From Solanum dulcamara (lineage: Eukaryota > Streptophyta > Magnoliopsida > Solanales > Solanaceae), in the NCBI RefSeq assembly GCF_947179165.1, contig NC_077239.1, forward strand, positions 70,619,634 through 70,683,633: a DNA stretch of 64,000 nt, read 5' to 3'. Shown here piece after piece: positions 50,222 to 61,246 of the stretch. The position numbers were made by a program, and so were the translations under genes. Each line of letters starts with the position of its first letter. The first letter of the stretch is position 1. The notes beneath the pieces are model-generated. The model made no database searches, was not told where the DNA came from, and saw nothing but the letters and a program-made list of their open reading frames with translations.

Positions 50222-53200
50222 AGTGACAGCATCTCTATTTTTCTATCTCAAGCCTTTAGGGTTAAAATCAAGGTCTATGCCTATTGAACTTGCATCCTTA
50301 AAATTTGAACCTGTTGGTAGAATTCTTTGACTTGAAGTCCCTGGCTGTTTTTACAGAAAAAGAGAAACCAAAATTAGTATGTAAGTTGCACTTGTGAAGA
50401 TTAGTATGTAACCAAAGGAGAAAACAACATACATTGAGTATTTGGGTTCCACTTGCACTTGTGAATATGCCAAATCCAACATTACTTGATCCACTATATG
50501 ATGGCTTCTTTGTCCCCCCCTCTTGCATAATCTTCTCCAGTTGCAACTCCTCCGAGGTAGTTGACTTGTTATTCCTCTTGTAAAAGGAATACTTGTATCC
50601 ACATATGATGGTGATTGGCTTGAGCTTGTATCATTCACCCTCTTAACTCTACTTGTGTCAGCACAAACTGTTGTTGAAGAAGCATGCTTGCTTAATGTTG
50701 TTGATGCAGGTTGGATGAATGTTGTTGGTTCAGGTTGGCTGAAGTTTTTTGATTCAGGTTGGATGAAGTTATTTGGTTCAGGTTGGCTACTTTCTTGTGA
50801 GCTTTGACCAGTAAATTGTGAATTATGGGTAGCTTCTTCTGAACTTTGACCAGCAATCTGAATATTTAAGAACAAAATATATGTTCTCTAAAAATTCAAC
50901 ATGTGATTAAAAAAGACACAAGCAAGTATAAATTATGTTACATTGCAATATCTTTTGTTATGACCTTGTTGTTTAAACATGGAACAAGTCTATTTCACCC
51001 CTTGTTTGGATATTTTTCCATACTTCTTTCTTGGTTCATCTTTGCCCTTTCTTCTATATCTTGCAGGTCTGTCAGGCATTGGTTTAGGTTCAGGAGGTTC
51101 AATTTTTGGATTGTTAGTTTCATGCCACATCTTCATATTTGAAATTGGTTGGATGAAATGACTATAAGCTTTTAAGAAGGTATCCTTCTTATACCAATGC
51201 TCTACAAGAGGTTCAGGCTCCTGTTCTTTGTGGCACAAAGCAGCAATAGCATGTTGGCATGGAATGCCTCTCAGTTGCCAAGTTCTACAACTACAAACTC
51301 TATCAACCAAGTTAACTATATGCATGTACTCCCCTTCTCCAATATCAAACCCAACATCAGCATTCTAAAGCACCTTGCATATCCTAGACTTGTCCTTATT
51401 CTCCTTTAAGATAAGTCTACACATAGGTGCAATATCAGATATTCAGGTGTTGGCAAACTTAATCATGTCCACAATTCTTGTCATTATCTTTCTCCTAATT
51501 TCCTCCAACATGGTTATTATAGATTTGTGTCTACATGATATGATCCATGAGTTAAAGGTCTCACACATGTTATTTTCAACTACATCACATTTGAAAAGCT
51601 TTTGAAAGAATGCCCTAACCCATGACATTTTTGGATAATACAATAAATCAGCACAAATATCCTTACCAAGTTTGCTCATTTTATGAAGCTCATCCTTGAC
51701 CTTCACTTCAAAACTTTTCTTTGAACATCTCCAACATTGTTTTCTCCTTTCCTCTCCCAGTTTTGATTCTAATTAGACCAAATATGTCTAGCACACCTTC
51801 TAACTTCATCATTTGGTAGTAGTTAGGGTTGTTCACAGTTTTGGTTAAAACCAAAACCAAATCGAAAATTTAACCAAACCAAATAAAAAAACCGACATTT
51901 GGTTTGGTTTGGTTTGATTTTAAATTTGAATAACCGATAATATTTGGTTTGGTTATGTTTATAGGAAAAAATAACTGAATAAATAACCGAACCAAACCGA
52001 TAATTATACACATAAAATTTATAATTATTTATATATATAATATTAGTTTTTCATAAATAATTAAAGATATTTTATACCTTTTAATTATTAATTTAATATT
52101 AATCTACTTATTTTTAAGGCCCAACAATCCAAGCCCAACTCTCAAGCCCAATTATAAATTCTAATAAACACTAAACAGCAGTCCAAGTCCAACAATCCAA
52201 GCCCATTAGCCCAACTCTCAAGCCCAATTCTAAATTCTCAATTCTAAATCTTAAATTTCTAATAAGCACTAAGCACTTAAGCAGCAGGCAGCAACATAAG
52301 GTAAAAGTTAAAACTTTAAAACCCTAGTATCTGTTTTTCTTTTACATTTTTGTTCCTCTCACGTTGGTTTCTCACAAAGTCACAGACTAATAGTAAAGGC
52401 TCAAGAGCAACCTCAACTTCTCAACCCCAATTACAAGATTGTCAAATTTTGAGAAGGTTTGTAAAGTGTTTTTCAAATTTTAAATTGATTTTAAGTCATT
52501 TTCTTTTTTTGTTTCGAAAGTTTAAGTTCTTTCCTTTTCTGTTTCGAACCTTTGTGGGCCGTGAGGAAAAAAGAGCTTCGTAAGAATTTGAAGAATGTAG
52601 AGAGAGAATATTTGAATTATTTCGGCTAGTTATAAACCGAATAACCGAACCAAACCGACAATAACCAAACCCGTGGTTATTATTTTACTTGGTTTGGTTA
52701 TGGTTTTAGACATTTAATAACCGATTAAATTGGTTTGATTATAGTTTTAATCAATAACCGACTCAAACCGAACCATGAACACCCCTAATTGCACCATAAC
52801 ACAACCATTTGCCTTTTTCTTTGAATTTACATTTAGCCTCACTCTATGAATTTCATTAGGCCTTAACTTAATCTGATAATTATTTTCTACTGCATAATTT
52901 GTCAAAGCCTTTCTAAATTGTTTAGCATTTTCAAAAATTATTCCAAGTTCAAAAATAGCAACTTCACATTCAGCATCATACCTGACATTTTTACTCTTCC
53001 TTCTTTCTGGTTGATCAACACCCCTAACAGCTTCTACATCTACCACATTTGTGCTATTATCACTATCACAGTCTGAGCTATCAATATACTCTTTATCTCC
53101 TTCTAATCTGCCAACATATCTATCCTTCTTATTTCTTCCAATATCTTCAAAGCCTCTATCAATACCAGCTTCACCTACTGGTATTTCTTCAGGTACTTTC

Positions 53201-53546
53201 TTTTTTCTCTTAGGATTAAGATTTCTTTTGGCAATTCCTCTAATTCATCAATTTCATGGACCACATAAACATGAAAGTCATCACCATCTATTTAGTTTTT
53301 CACATAGTCTAACAACTGAATATCAGAAGTAACTTGGACAAATTCATTGTCAATTTCATTTTGACAGTAAAAATCCTTCACATTTGTATACCCTAGGTCT
53401 TCAGTGTATGAAAGAAACTTGACAAGGCTAAAATGATCTTTATCAATGGCAGCGGAAAATACATCTATTTCAGCTTTGTAAGTAGGGTTAGGGTCTGCGA
53501 TAACATGACTCCCATGATGAAAACATGTCAATATATAGTCGTCCAT
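50222..53546 (-). pseudogene. MuDR-type transposase, interrupted and internally deleted
   Basis: The minus-strand N-terminus MDDYILTCFHHGSHVI (53546) leads into the family's acidic linker and the MuDR N-terminal zinc-finger-like region (FRKALTNYAVENNYQIKLRP, 52915-52860). It stops at NGCVMVQL, where a hAT MITE begins. After the MITE, translation resumes at LLPNDEVRRCARHIWSN (about 51815-51765), the end of the catalytic domain, with DVVENNMCETFNSWI and then the SWIM finger CSCRTWQLRGIPCQHAIAAL (about 51290-51230). The middle of the DDE transposase core, including the expected Asp residues, is missing. Several stops follow. The tail is Ser/Gln/Pro-rich (SQPEPNNFIQPES, 50770-50690), with a last exon ending IGIDLDFNPKGLR. 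It cannot be active. Confidence 0.85.
51824..52787. mobile_element. hAT-type MITE at the transposase deletion junction
   Basis: The ends TAGGGTTGTTCA (51824) and TGAACACCCCTA (ending 52787) are inverted. Inside are 'ggtttggtttgg' arms and a central stretch with 'gtgaggaaaaaagagcttcg' and 'gaatgtagagagagaatatt', shared with the copy at 59151. The 8-bp sequences on either side (gtagtagt and attgcacc) do not match, unlike the copies at 37257 and 59151. That fits deletion of flanking MULE sequence after or during insertion. Confidence 0.85.
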
Positions 53547-56500
53547 ATCTCAAAAAGAAGACCCAACACAAGAAAATACCCAAAAAGCCCCTTACTTTAT
53601 CAGTGCAATTTCCAAAAAAAAACTTAGTTACAAAATGCTAAAGGAGAGTGGACACAACCAGAACATACACCTTCTTTTTCAAGGATGAAATATGCAAACA
53701 CAAGAAGTAGTTGATAGAAATGTCAAAACGCCCAACAAAAATGCAATCTCTAAACACTTGATTTCAACCTTTAAACCTGGAAATTGGCAACATAAACTAA
53801 CATAACTGTTAGTACTAACTAAGAATTGAATGAAAATCAAGAAAGATTGAACTTTCATATTCTTACCTAGGTTTTGATCGGTGAACTTGAAGATGGATTT
53901 CACCTTTAAACTGAAGAGACAATGGAGAGAAAATGGTGTTGAAGATCAACTTTTGACCATTTAATCTTAAAGCTATATGATGTGTAAAGAAGACAGTGTT
54001 GGCATGATATAATTGGTCAACTAATCTATGTGGACGAAATTGTAATACACGCTCTTGACTCCAACTTCAGATTATTTAAAAAGTGCCAAGATGACACATT
54101 CTACCCTTACATAAGGTGTCTAAAATGAACATCTCCTGATTTAGGTGTCTAAGTGAAAGTTAGTGTCAACTTTAAGGGGCCACCGATGGATTTGACCTTT
54201 CTTTTATGTCGGTAGGTTTCTTTTTTCCGTATGCATCCAGCATCCTTTAGTTTTCTGTTTTTTTAATTTTTTTTCTTGCAAAAATATTAAGAAACTGTCT
54301 GAGAGCACCACGTCACTTGCTTTAGGATTCTCTTTTATATATATACTAATAAATAAATCCGTGCTTCGCGCGATTATTAAATTCATGAATTTAAATTTTC
54401 TTTAAAATAAATTTTGTAAAAACATTTGACTAATGTTCTTCACAAATATATAGTTTTAACATAATCAAATATTTTTAACAATTTCTTGAGACTTTTAATT
54501 GTAAATATACTACAAAAAACTACAAAACATTATCTCGTTTAGATTCAATCTTCTACATAATTTTGAAATTTAATCCTTATGTTATAAATATTATATTTTA
54601 ATTTCTCGTATAATTAATACTTCAATTTTTTTGTTGTATATAATATTTTGTATGTAGTTATTAAACATGTAAATTTTATTTTTTAAAAATTCTATATTCG
54701 AATGCAAATAGATTTTGAAATGCGTCACCTCACCTTCTTCTTTCTCTTTTAATTGAGCAATGAATGTGGATAATAATAAAATTATTGATAGAGCTATTTA
54801 AAATTTTCAGCAAATATTTGGAGGAAAATATAAGAAAAAAAGATTAGAAAAAAATCATCAAAAAATAACAATAATGGCATTAGAGAGGTATTACATCATC
54901 AAATTAATATATATTTTTATAAAAAACAATTGTAGAAAAAGTGAAAATATTTGAAACGATAGGTATGTGTTAAAGTATCCAATAAATAAAGAATAATGGG
55001 GAAAGACAACAATTTAGTTAATTAACCTTTAACTAAAAAAATGACAAAGAAAATAAACATAATATTGAATTTATTAGCATATTCTAACTATTTTTCTGTT
55101 ATAAGTGCTATTAACAGAGTTAAATGTAGCACATTTAACATAATAAAGAAATAGTTAAGAGATAATTAAGAGAGTTAAAAAAATAATTTTTAATATCTAC
55201 ACAAATGAGAAAAAAAGAGAGAATAGAAGACAAAAATAGAAAAAAGAAGACGAAGATAATTATATTTCTTGATCATAAAGAAGTGTCACACTTCTATTTT
55301 TTTTGCCTGATCGATTTTTTTTTTATTGATCGATACATTTTTTTCATGTTAGTCATAAGAAGATTCGTTCTTTTTTTTAAAAAAAAATATTAGTTTACTT
55401 CTTTTTATTCAATTGACTCGAATTCTCTTGATTTTTATTTTCTTATCAAAAATTTGATTTCCACAATTAAAAGCTCCAATGAAGTAGTTTTTCTTAAATA
55501 ATAAAGAAAAATTAAGTCATTTAGGCAGTAGATTATTTTTAAAAAATAATTTATTTATTTTTTGTATAGGAAAAAAATATAAATTTAATTCCTGACCACA
55601 ATTTTTTTAATCGATTGTCATTTTTTTAATGTTATGTCATGAGATGTTAGATTTATTTATTCTAATACTTGAAGAAAAAATTACTCAAAATTTGGACATT
55701 TAATTGTAAAAATTGAGTTCTTAATAAGTAAAAGAAAAAATCAAAAGAATTGCTTTAAAAGAAAGAACAATTATGGGGCTTAGTGATATACCACATCATC
55801 CAAATTAGAGTGAATTGAACAAAAAGAAGAAAAATAGTAAAAAGAGTTTAAAAAAAAGAAGAGAGATGATGATTTTTTTATCAAAGAACTGCATCATCAT
55901 GCTATGGACTATAATTAATATGCATAAATAATATTTATATAACGAAACACTAATAAGTTTTATGCTAGCAATAAAATAATCACTTGAACACCATCTTTTG
56001 TTGCCTTGAACACAAAATGTAAAACTTCCTAATAGAGTCTTGTCTTGGAGGGTATATATTTTGTACTTGGAGTAATTAATTGAAAATACTAAAATAAACA
56101 ACAAAAGATATATTTATATATATTTATAAATCATTCAAATTTCTATTTTACCAAACTAATCTAACCATCTTTGTTGATGAATCTTCCAAGACCATTAAAC
56201 TTCTTTTTCCATCTTGATGAATTTGTACTGTACTAATGTGACAATCTCTTTTTGATGACTCATATACCGTCATCAAACTTTGTTCTTAATCTTGATGAAC
56301 TTGTATTTATCTATTGTGACACAAAAAGAAATGTTGAAGAATATCTTTTATCTTCATCAAAGTAATGACCATATTTTCACATCACCTTTTCTATGACCTC
56401 TCTTCTGATGATTAAACACATGATTTAAGGGGGGATGAAGAAAAAAAAAAGGGAAAAAAGATATAATAATAAAAAACAAGAAGGAGATAATGAAAATGAA

Positions 56501-56788
56501 TATCTAACAACTCCATATACGATTGATATTTATAGATTGATTAATCCATAAAAGTTAGTAGAAGGGAGTTGAAAAGACATGCTAATTAAGTAGAGAATGT
56601 GAATAGATGAAGGTTTTTTCTTGTAACTAATAAGATATAATTAGATGTAGTAAATAATAGAATTTATTTTAATTACATTAAACAAATTGATTAATGAAAA
56701 GAATGTAGGAATAAATTCAAAAAAAGGAGAAAATAAATAAATATGTCACATTAGAGAGGTGCCACATTACCTTGTCTACATTTGGCTT

Positions 56789-56794
<6 letters not shown>

Positions 56795-56830
<36 letters not shown>
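56795..56830. repeat. (AT)n microsatellite
   Basis: Uninterrupted TA dinucleotides over about 35 bp. Confidence 0.95.
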
Positions 56831-56970
56831 CTAATAATGATTTCAAATAATAAAAATGGTAAAGTAATCAATTATTAATTCTTTATGTCATGAATTTGAA
56901 CTATTTTCATAATTTAATTAATTAATTAGAAATTTGATTGGCAACATAGTTTTGACGAAAAATGACTTGG

Positions 56971-56995
56971 ATATATATATATATATATATATATT
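56971..56995. repeat. (AT)n microsatellite
   Basis: Uninterrupted AT dinucleotides over about 24 bp. Confidence 0.9.
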
Positions 56996-57433
56996 AGATT
57001 TTATCATGTTAATAATATACTATATTAAGCCGGCCATACATTAAATCGCGAGATTTCACACGATTTTGGTTTTTTTAAAAAAAGAAGATAAATTATTTTT
57101 ATTATAATAGATTTCAATTTTTTTTTACAAAAAGTAAAATTATATTGAACTATTTTCATAATTTAATTAATAAATTAGAACTTAGAAATTCTAGAAACGT
57201 AATTAATTAGATTGGCTTTGATATAACGAAATATACTAAATTTTAATATACAATAAAAGTTTTTTTGTTAGAATTTTTTATGGACTTGCACATATATTAT
57301 GTTTGTTCCTATCATTAAAAGGTTGATCCAAATTCCTAGTGACCTTCTAAGGTTTAAAGTTAATGGTCTAAAAGATACCTTTTAAAATATGAGATCTTAT
57401 CCGTAGATAATATTCAGTTATAATTTCTAGTTT

Positions 57434-58973
57434 GGAGAAGAGTGTAAATACCCCTTAACTATTTAAATTGGTATAAAACTATCCTACATTCACCTTTCTG
57501 CCCTCAAATGTCTCTAATATCAACTTTTTGACTCAAAAATATCCTCGATATTAACTCTTTGACTCATATTTGCGCTTATTTTTAACAACCCCCTTAAATA
57601 AAATTATTAAATATTTATTTATTGAGTTGTCCAATCTGATTGATCCAAATTTAAACCCTTCTCAAATAAATAATAAACATCATATATGATTCATATTTTT
57701 ACCCGATACGCTTGAAAATAATATTCAAAAATTAGTAATTTCATGATATCTTTATATTGACCTATTTTAAGCCAACCTCCAATTTATTATAACCCAACTC
57801 ATAACTGGGGATCCAACTAAAATCCATACTCTCCCCGTCTGATTGTCCATCTATTTTTTTTTAACTAATAGTAAATTTTCTATCAATTATCCAATTATTT
57901 TGGTCATTCTCTCTTTTTATTCTTTTTTTAATCTCTGGTTCTTAATCATGATATTAGGGACTCAAACTTGAAATGAACTTACATGTTCATATTCTTTTAA
58001 TTTGTATTATTATCATGGTCGAGTAGGGATAGGGATAGAGAAAAGGTTATTTTTATTCTTTTATTTTGAATTTTGGTACACACAAAAAAATGCAGTATAC
58101 GTACATAGTAGCTTAATTAAATCATCTTTTATTCAAATAATTATTTCTATATGAATGTCGTCGTTATTTTCTTTTTTTTCTCCATTGTTTTGTCATAAAT
58201 TGAAAAAATAATAATTAAATGATGGAGAAAATCCAAGAAGAGAAAAAGTGGAAGAGAGAAGAAGTGTTGGGGGGGAGGGGGAGGTGAGTGTAGAGAGTAA
58301 AACACTAACTTTTTTAAAAATTTTAATTTACTATAGAATCATATATTAAGTAATTTCAAATTATTTTAACGGAGAAGACCTAAAATGTCCTTAAACTATG
58401 AGATTGATACAATATTATCCTTCATCCACCTTATTAAATGATGGAGAAAATCCAAGAAGAGAAAAAGTGGAAGAGAGAAGAAGTGTTGGGGGGGGGGGGG
58501 GAGGTGAGTGTAGAGAGTAAAGCACTAACTTTTTTAAAAAATTTAATTTACTATAGAATCATATATTAAGTAATTTCAAATTATTTTAACGGAGAAGACC
58601 TAAAATGTCCTTAAACTATGAGATTGATACAATATTATCCTTCATCCACCTTATTAAATGATGGAGAAAATCCAAGAAGAGAAAAAGTGGAAGAGAGAAG
58701 AAGTGTTGGGGGGGGGGGGGGAGGGGGAGGTGAGTGTAGAGAGTAAAGCACTAACTTTTTTAAAAATTTTAATTTACTATAGAATCATATATTAAGTAAT
58801 TTCAAATTATTTTAACGGAGAAGACCTAAAATGTCCTTAAACTATGAGATTGATACAATATTATCCTTCATCCACCTTATAAGTGTGGGCCGTTAGAAAT
58901 AAGGATCGAAAGGTGGACAAAGAATAGTTTTATATTAATTCAAATAGTTGAGTGGCATTTTAGACCCTTCTCT
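57434..58973. mobile_element. TIR element containing G-rich tandem repeats
   Basis: The left end (57434-57500: 'ggagaagagtgtaaatacc', 'ccttaactatttaaattgg', 'actatcctacattcacctttc') pairs in inverted orientation with the right end (58906-58973: 'gaaaggtggacaaagaatag', 'attcaaatagttgagtggc', 'tagacccttctc'). That gives TIRs of about 65 bp at moderate identity. The interior carries no gene that I recognise and a three-copy tandem array. The transposon superfamily is not determined. Confidence 0.6.
58214..58879. repeat. Three tandem repeats of about 220 bp with poly-G tracts
   Basis: Units are 58214-58432, 58433-58652 and 58653-58879, nearly identical apart from the G run (GGGGGGGAGGGGGAGG, then about 13 G, then about 13 G followed by AGGGGGAGG). 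Each begins 'attaaatgatggagaaaatc' and ends with a segment 'ggagaagacctaaaatgtcc' to 'ccttcatccacctt' that resembles the terminal inverted repeat of the surrounding element. Confidence 0.92.
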
Positions 58974-59004
58974 AATGATGAACTAAATTAGAAATACAAA
59001 ACTT

Positions 59005-59008
<4 letters not shown>

Positions 59009-59050
<42 letters not shown>
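59009..59050. repeat. (AT)n microsatellite
   Basis: About 40 bp of pure TA dinucleotides. Confidence 0.95.
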
Positions 59051-59054
<4 letters not shown>

Positions 59055-59150
59055 TATGATCCCCAAATCAGACGAAGGATTTTCATTCTGATATTCCATC
59101 ATTAGAAAGAGAGAAACTCATGTCTTGGTTTGGTTTGGCAGACCAATAAC

Positions 59151-59861
59151 TAGGGTTGTTCACAGTTTTGGTTAAAATCAAAATCAAACCGAAAATTTAA
59201 TCAAATCGAATAAAAAAAACCCGACATTTGGTTTGGTTTGGTTTTAAATTTGAAAAATCAATAATATTTGGTTTGGTTATGATTATAGTAAAAAATAACC
59301 GAATAAATAACCGAACCAAACCGATAATTATATACATAAAATTTATAATTATTTACATGTATAATATTAGCTTTTCATAAATAATTAAAGATATTTTATA
59401 CTTTTTAATTATTAATTTAAGATGGTCAAAGTACTTTTGATTATATTATGGATTCTCTAGTTAGTTTAGTTTAAATATGTAATTTTTTCATTTTAATGGA
59501 CAAAGTTGTTTGTATTTTGAAACCTCTGTTTGACTTGTTCTTTTAAATCTAAACTGCGTTGCAAGTTTGATCCACCTGATTTGCCATCAGCATGTCTTTC
59601 CTTCAATATGTAGCAAAATTCGCCCTTGTGGACCGTGAGAAAAAAAGAGTTTCATAAGAAATTTGAAGAATGTAGAGAGAGAATATTTGAATTGTTCCGG
59701 CTAGTCTTAAACCGAAAACCGAACCAAACCGACAATAACCAAACCGATGGTTATTATTTTACTTGATTTGGTTATGGTTTTAGACATTTAAAAACCGATT
59801 AAATTGATTTGATTATGGTTTTAATCAATAACCGACCCAAATCAAACCATGAACACTCCTA
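59151..59861. mobile_element. hAT-type MITE with 8-bp target duplication
   Basis: It begins TAGGGTTGTTCAC and ends GTGAACACTCCTA on the appropriate strands. CCAATAAC flanks both sides (59143-59150 and 59862-59869). It shares both arms and the 'gaatgtagagagagaatatt' block with the element at 51824, but about 200 bp of the centre (59425-59625) is different sequence. Confidence 0.88.
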
Positions 59862-60004
59862 CCAATAACCACAAGAAGGAAAATCACGATGACATTTTTG
59901 TATTTCAGGTACTCTTCCACATCTAATATTATATTCTTAATGATTTGACATGGTAGATTTTGGATAAAAATAATGGTCTTTTATCTCTTATAGTTTGATT
60001 CAAC

Positions 60005-60165
60005 AATTGATAGAAAAAATCAATTAGATAAGGCTAAAGTAAAAGAGCCTTTGAAGGAATGCAAGATAATTGAGGCTGATGTTGAGGATCTCCCCTTCTC
60101 TACTGACTATGTTGATCGATATGTATCTGATGGAAGGTTTATGTTTCTTCCTTTTAAATTTTTCT
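60005..60165 (+). pseudogene. Partial copy of VTE3 exon 1/intron 1
   Basis: Translation gives KEPLKECKIIEADVEDLPF and STDYVDRYVSDGR, nearly identical to VTE3 residues in the latter part of exon 1. The match runs past the splice donor into intron 1 ('gtttatgttt...tttctac'), so it was copied from genomic DNA, not from mRNA. The upstream border is near 'caattagataaggctaaag'. The rest of the gene is absent. Glu-Gly-Asp-Ala has become Glu-Ala-Asp-Val and Ala-Gly-Arg has become Asp-Gly-Arg. It lies 17 kb downstream of VTE3 in the same orientation. Confidence 0.9.
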
Positions 60166-60169
60166 ACCT

Positions 60170-61246
60170 CAATTTTTCTTACAAAATCGCTATTTATAAC
60201 ATATTTAAAAACAATCTCTCTATCTCCACAAAATAGAGCTAAAGTTGTGTACACTCTATCTTCCTCATATATTTTAGATTCACCTTTTAGTAACAACACA
60301 CCCACTCTCTCGAAATTCTGAATACGCCACTATAATCACATTATTATCCTTTTTGGCTAGCTCTTGCATCAAATAGCTAAGTTCAAGGGTCATCAAATGA
60401 CATGATCTACTGATCAATAGAAATGATTGGAATTTATGGAACTTAATATACGAACCCAGCGCCAAATCGATATCTGAAATAAATAGAAGATTTTAGGTAA
60501 CAAGTTAGTTGAAGTTCATTTTGGTTATCTTCTTTGCAAATCGATATCTGAACTATTGAGAAGAGTAGAAGAATGATATCAAATATTGTGTCAGAAACTT
60601 GACTCTATAACTGTTTTGAAACCATTTTTTGCCACTGAAGTTGAAACAAAAGGACTTGGATTCATTTGTATCTGTTTTTGCTTTTTGGTTGTTGAGCTCA
60701 AATTTGAGTTGTCATTACTGATTGAACAAGATTTGAGTAGTAAAATTAGACGAAGACAAAACTTCAAGCTTTGAATTGGGCCTGCAATCCAACCTAAAAT
60801 TTCTAGCTCAAATCGATTTGGTATTGTTTTGAAAGGGGTTAGAAATACTCTTGAGAAAATAACACTTCTCTTCTGTTGTTTTTGGTTATGTTTTAATGGG
60901 GACTGAAGGGGGAGTTTCATACAAAAAGGTTTTTTTTTTGTGGGTATGGTGGGTATATAATAGGAAAAGGGTAGGCCATTGTAAATGTGGCTAATTGTAT
61001 GATGGCAAGGCACTGGATGGTGAAAAGGTATAACAAATGATAAATATAACTTATTTTTTATAGTACCAAGGGTAATTATAACCATTTTCCAAACGCAAAA
61101 TAATCAATTTCAAACTGCTAGTTTACTGAAACACAAAATGATAAAATTGAGTTGGCAAGCAGCAACAACTGGTAAAACAAAGTTTAAACCTAGGCCATAA
61201 GCATTTTGCAAATTTTACTCATATGTGAGCTTGAAGGGTAAACAGA
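60170..61246. other. Intergenic, no gene seen
   Basis: AT-rich sequence between the VTE3 fragment and the cyclophilin gene. The short frames in it are not conserved-looking. The last 100-200 bp are probably the cyclophilin 3' untranslated region. Confidence 0.5.

Larger units (their letters stand above)
48831..54143. mobile_element. Mutator-like element (MULE), decayed
   Basis: Inverted terminal repeats of about 65 bp are visible: 48831-48895 starts 'taaatcaggagatgttcatt', and 54079-54143 ends with the complement 'aatgaacatctcctgattta'. The interior holds a plus-strand GRF zinc-finger gene and a minus-strand transposase gene with SWIM finger, both broken. I could not identify the 9-11 bp target duplication, so the true outer ends may lie slightly beyond the matched repeats. 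Confidence 0.8.
54150..57430. other. AT-rich intergenic DNA, no gene
   Basis: No recognisable coding or RNA gene. Two AT-rich blocks each end 'gaggt(a/g)...acatca' and contain 'cattagagaggt' (about 54876 and 56749), suggesting a dispersed repeat. Short frames at 55205 and 55805 look like chance. Confidence 0.55.

Noticed and set aside
52350..52583. 77-codon frame inside the hAT MITE
   Set aside because: The sister copy at 59,151 does not preserve it, so it is not a conserved protein.
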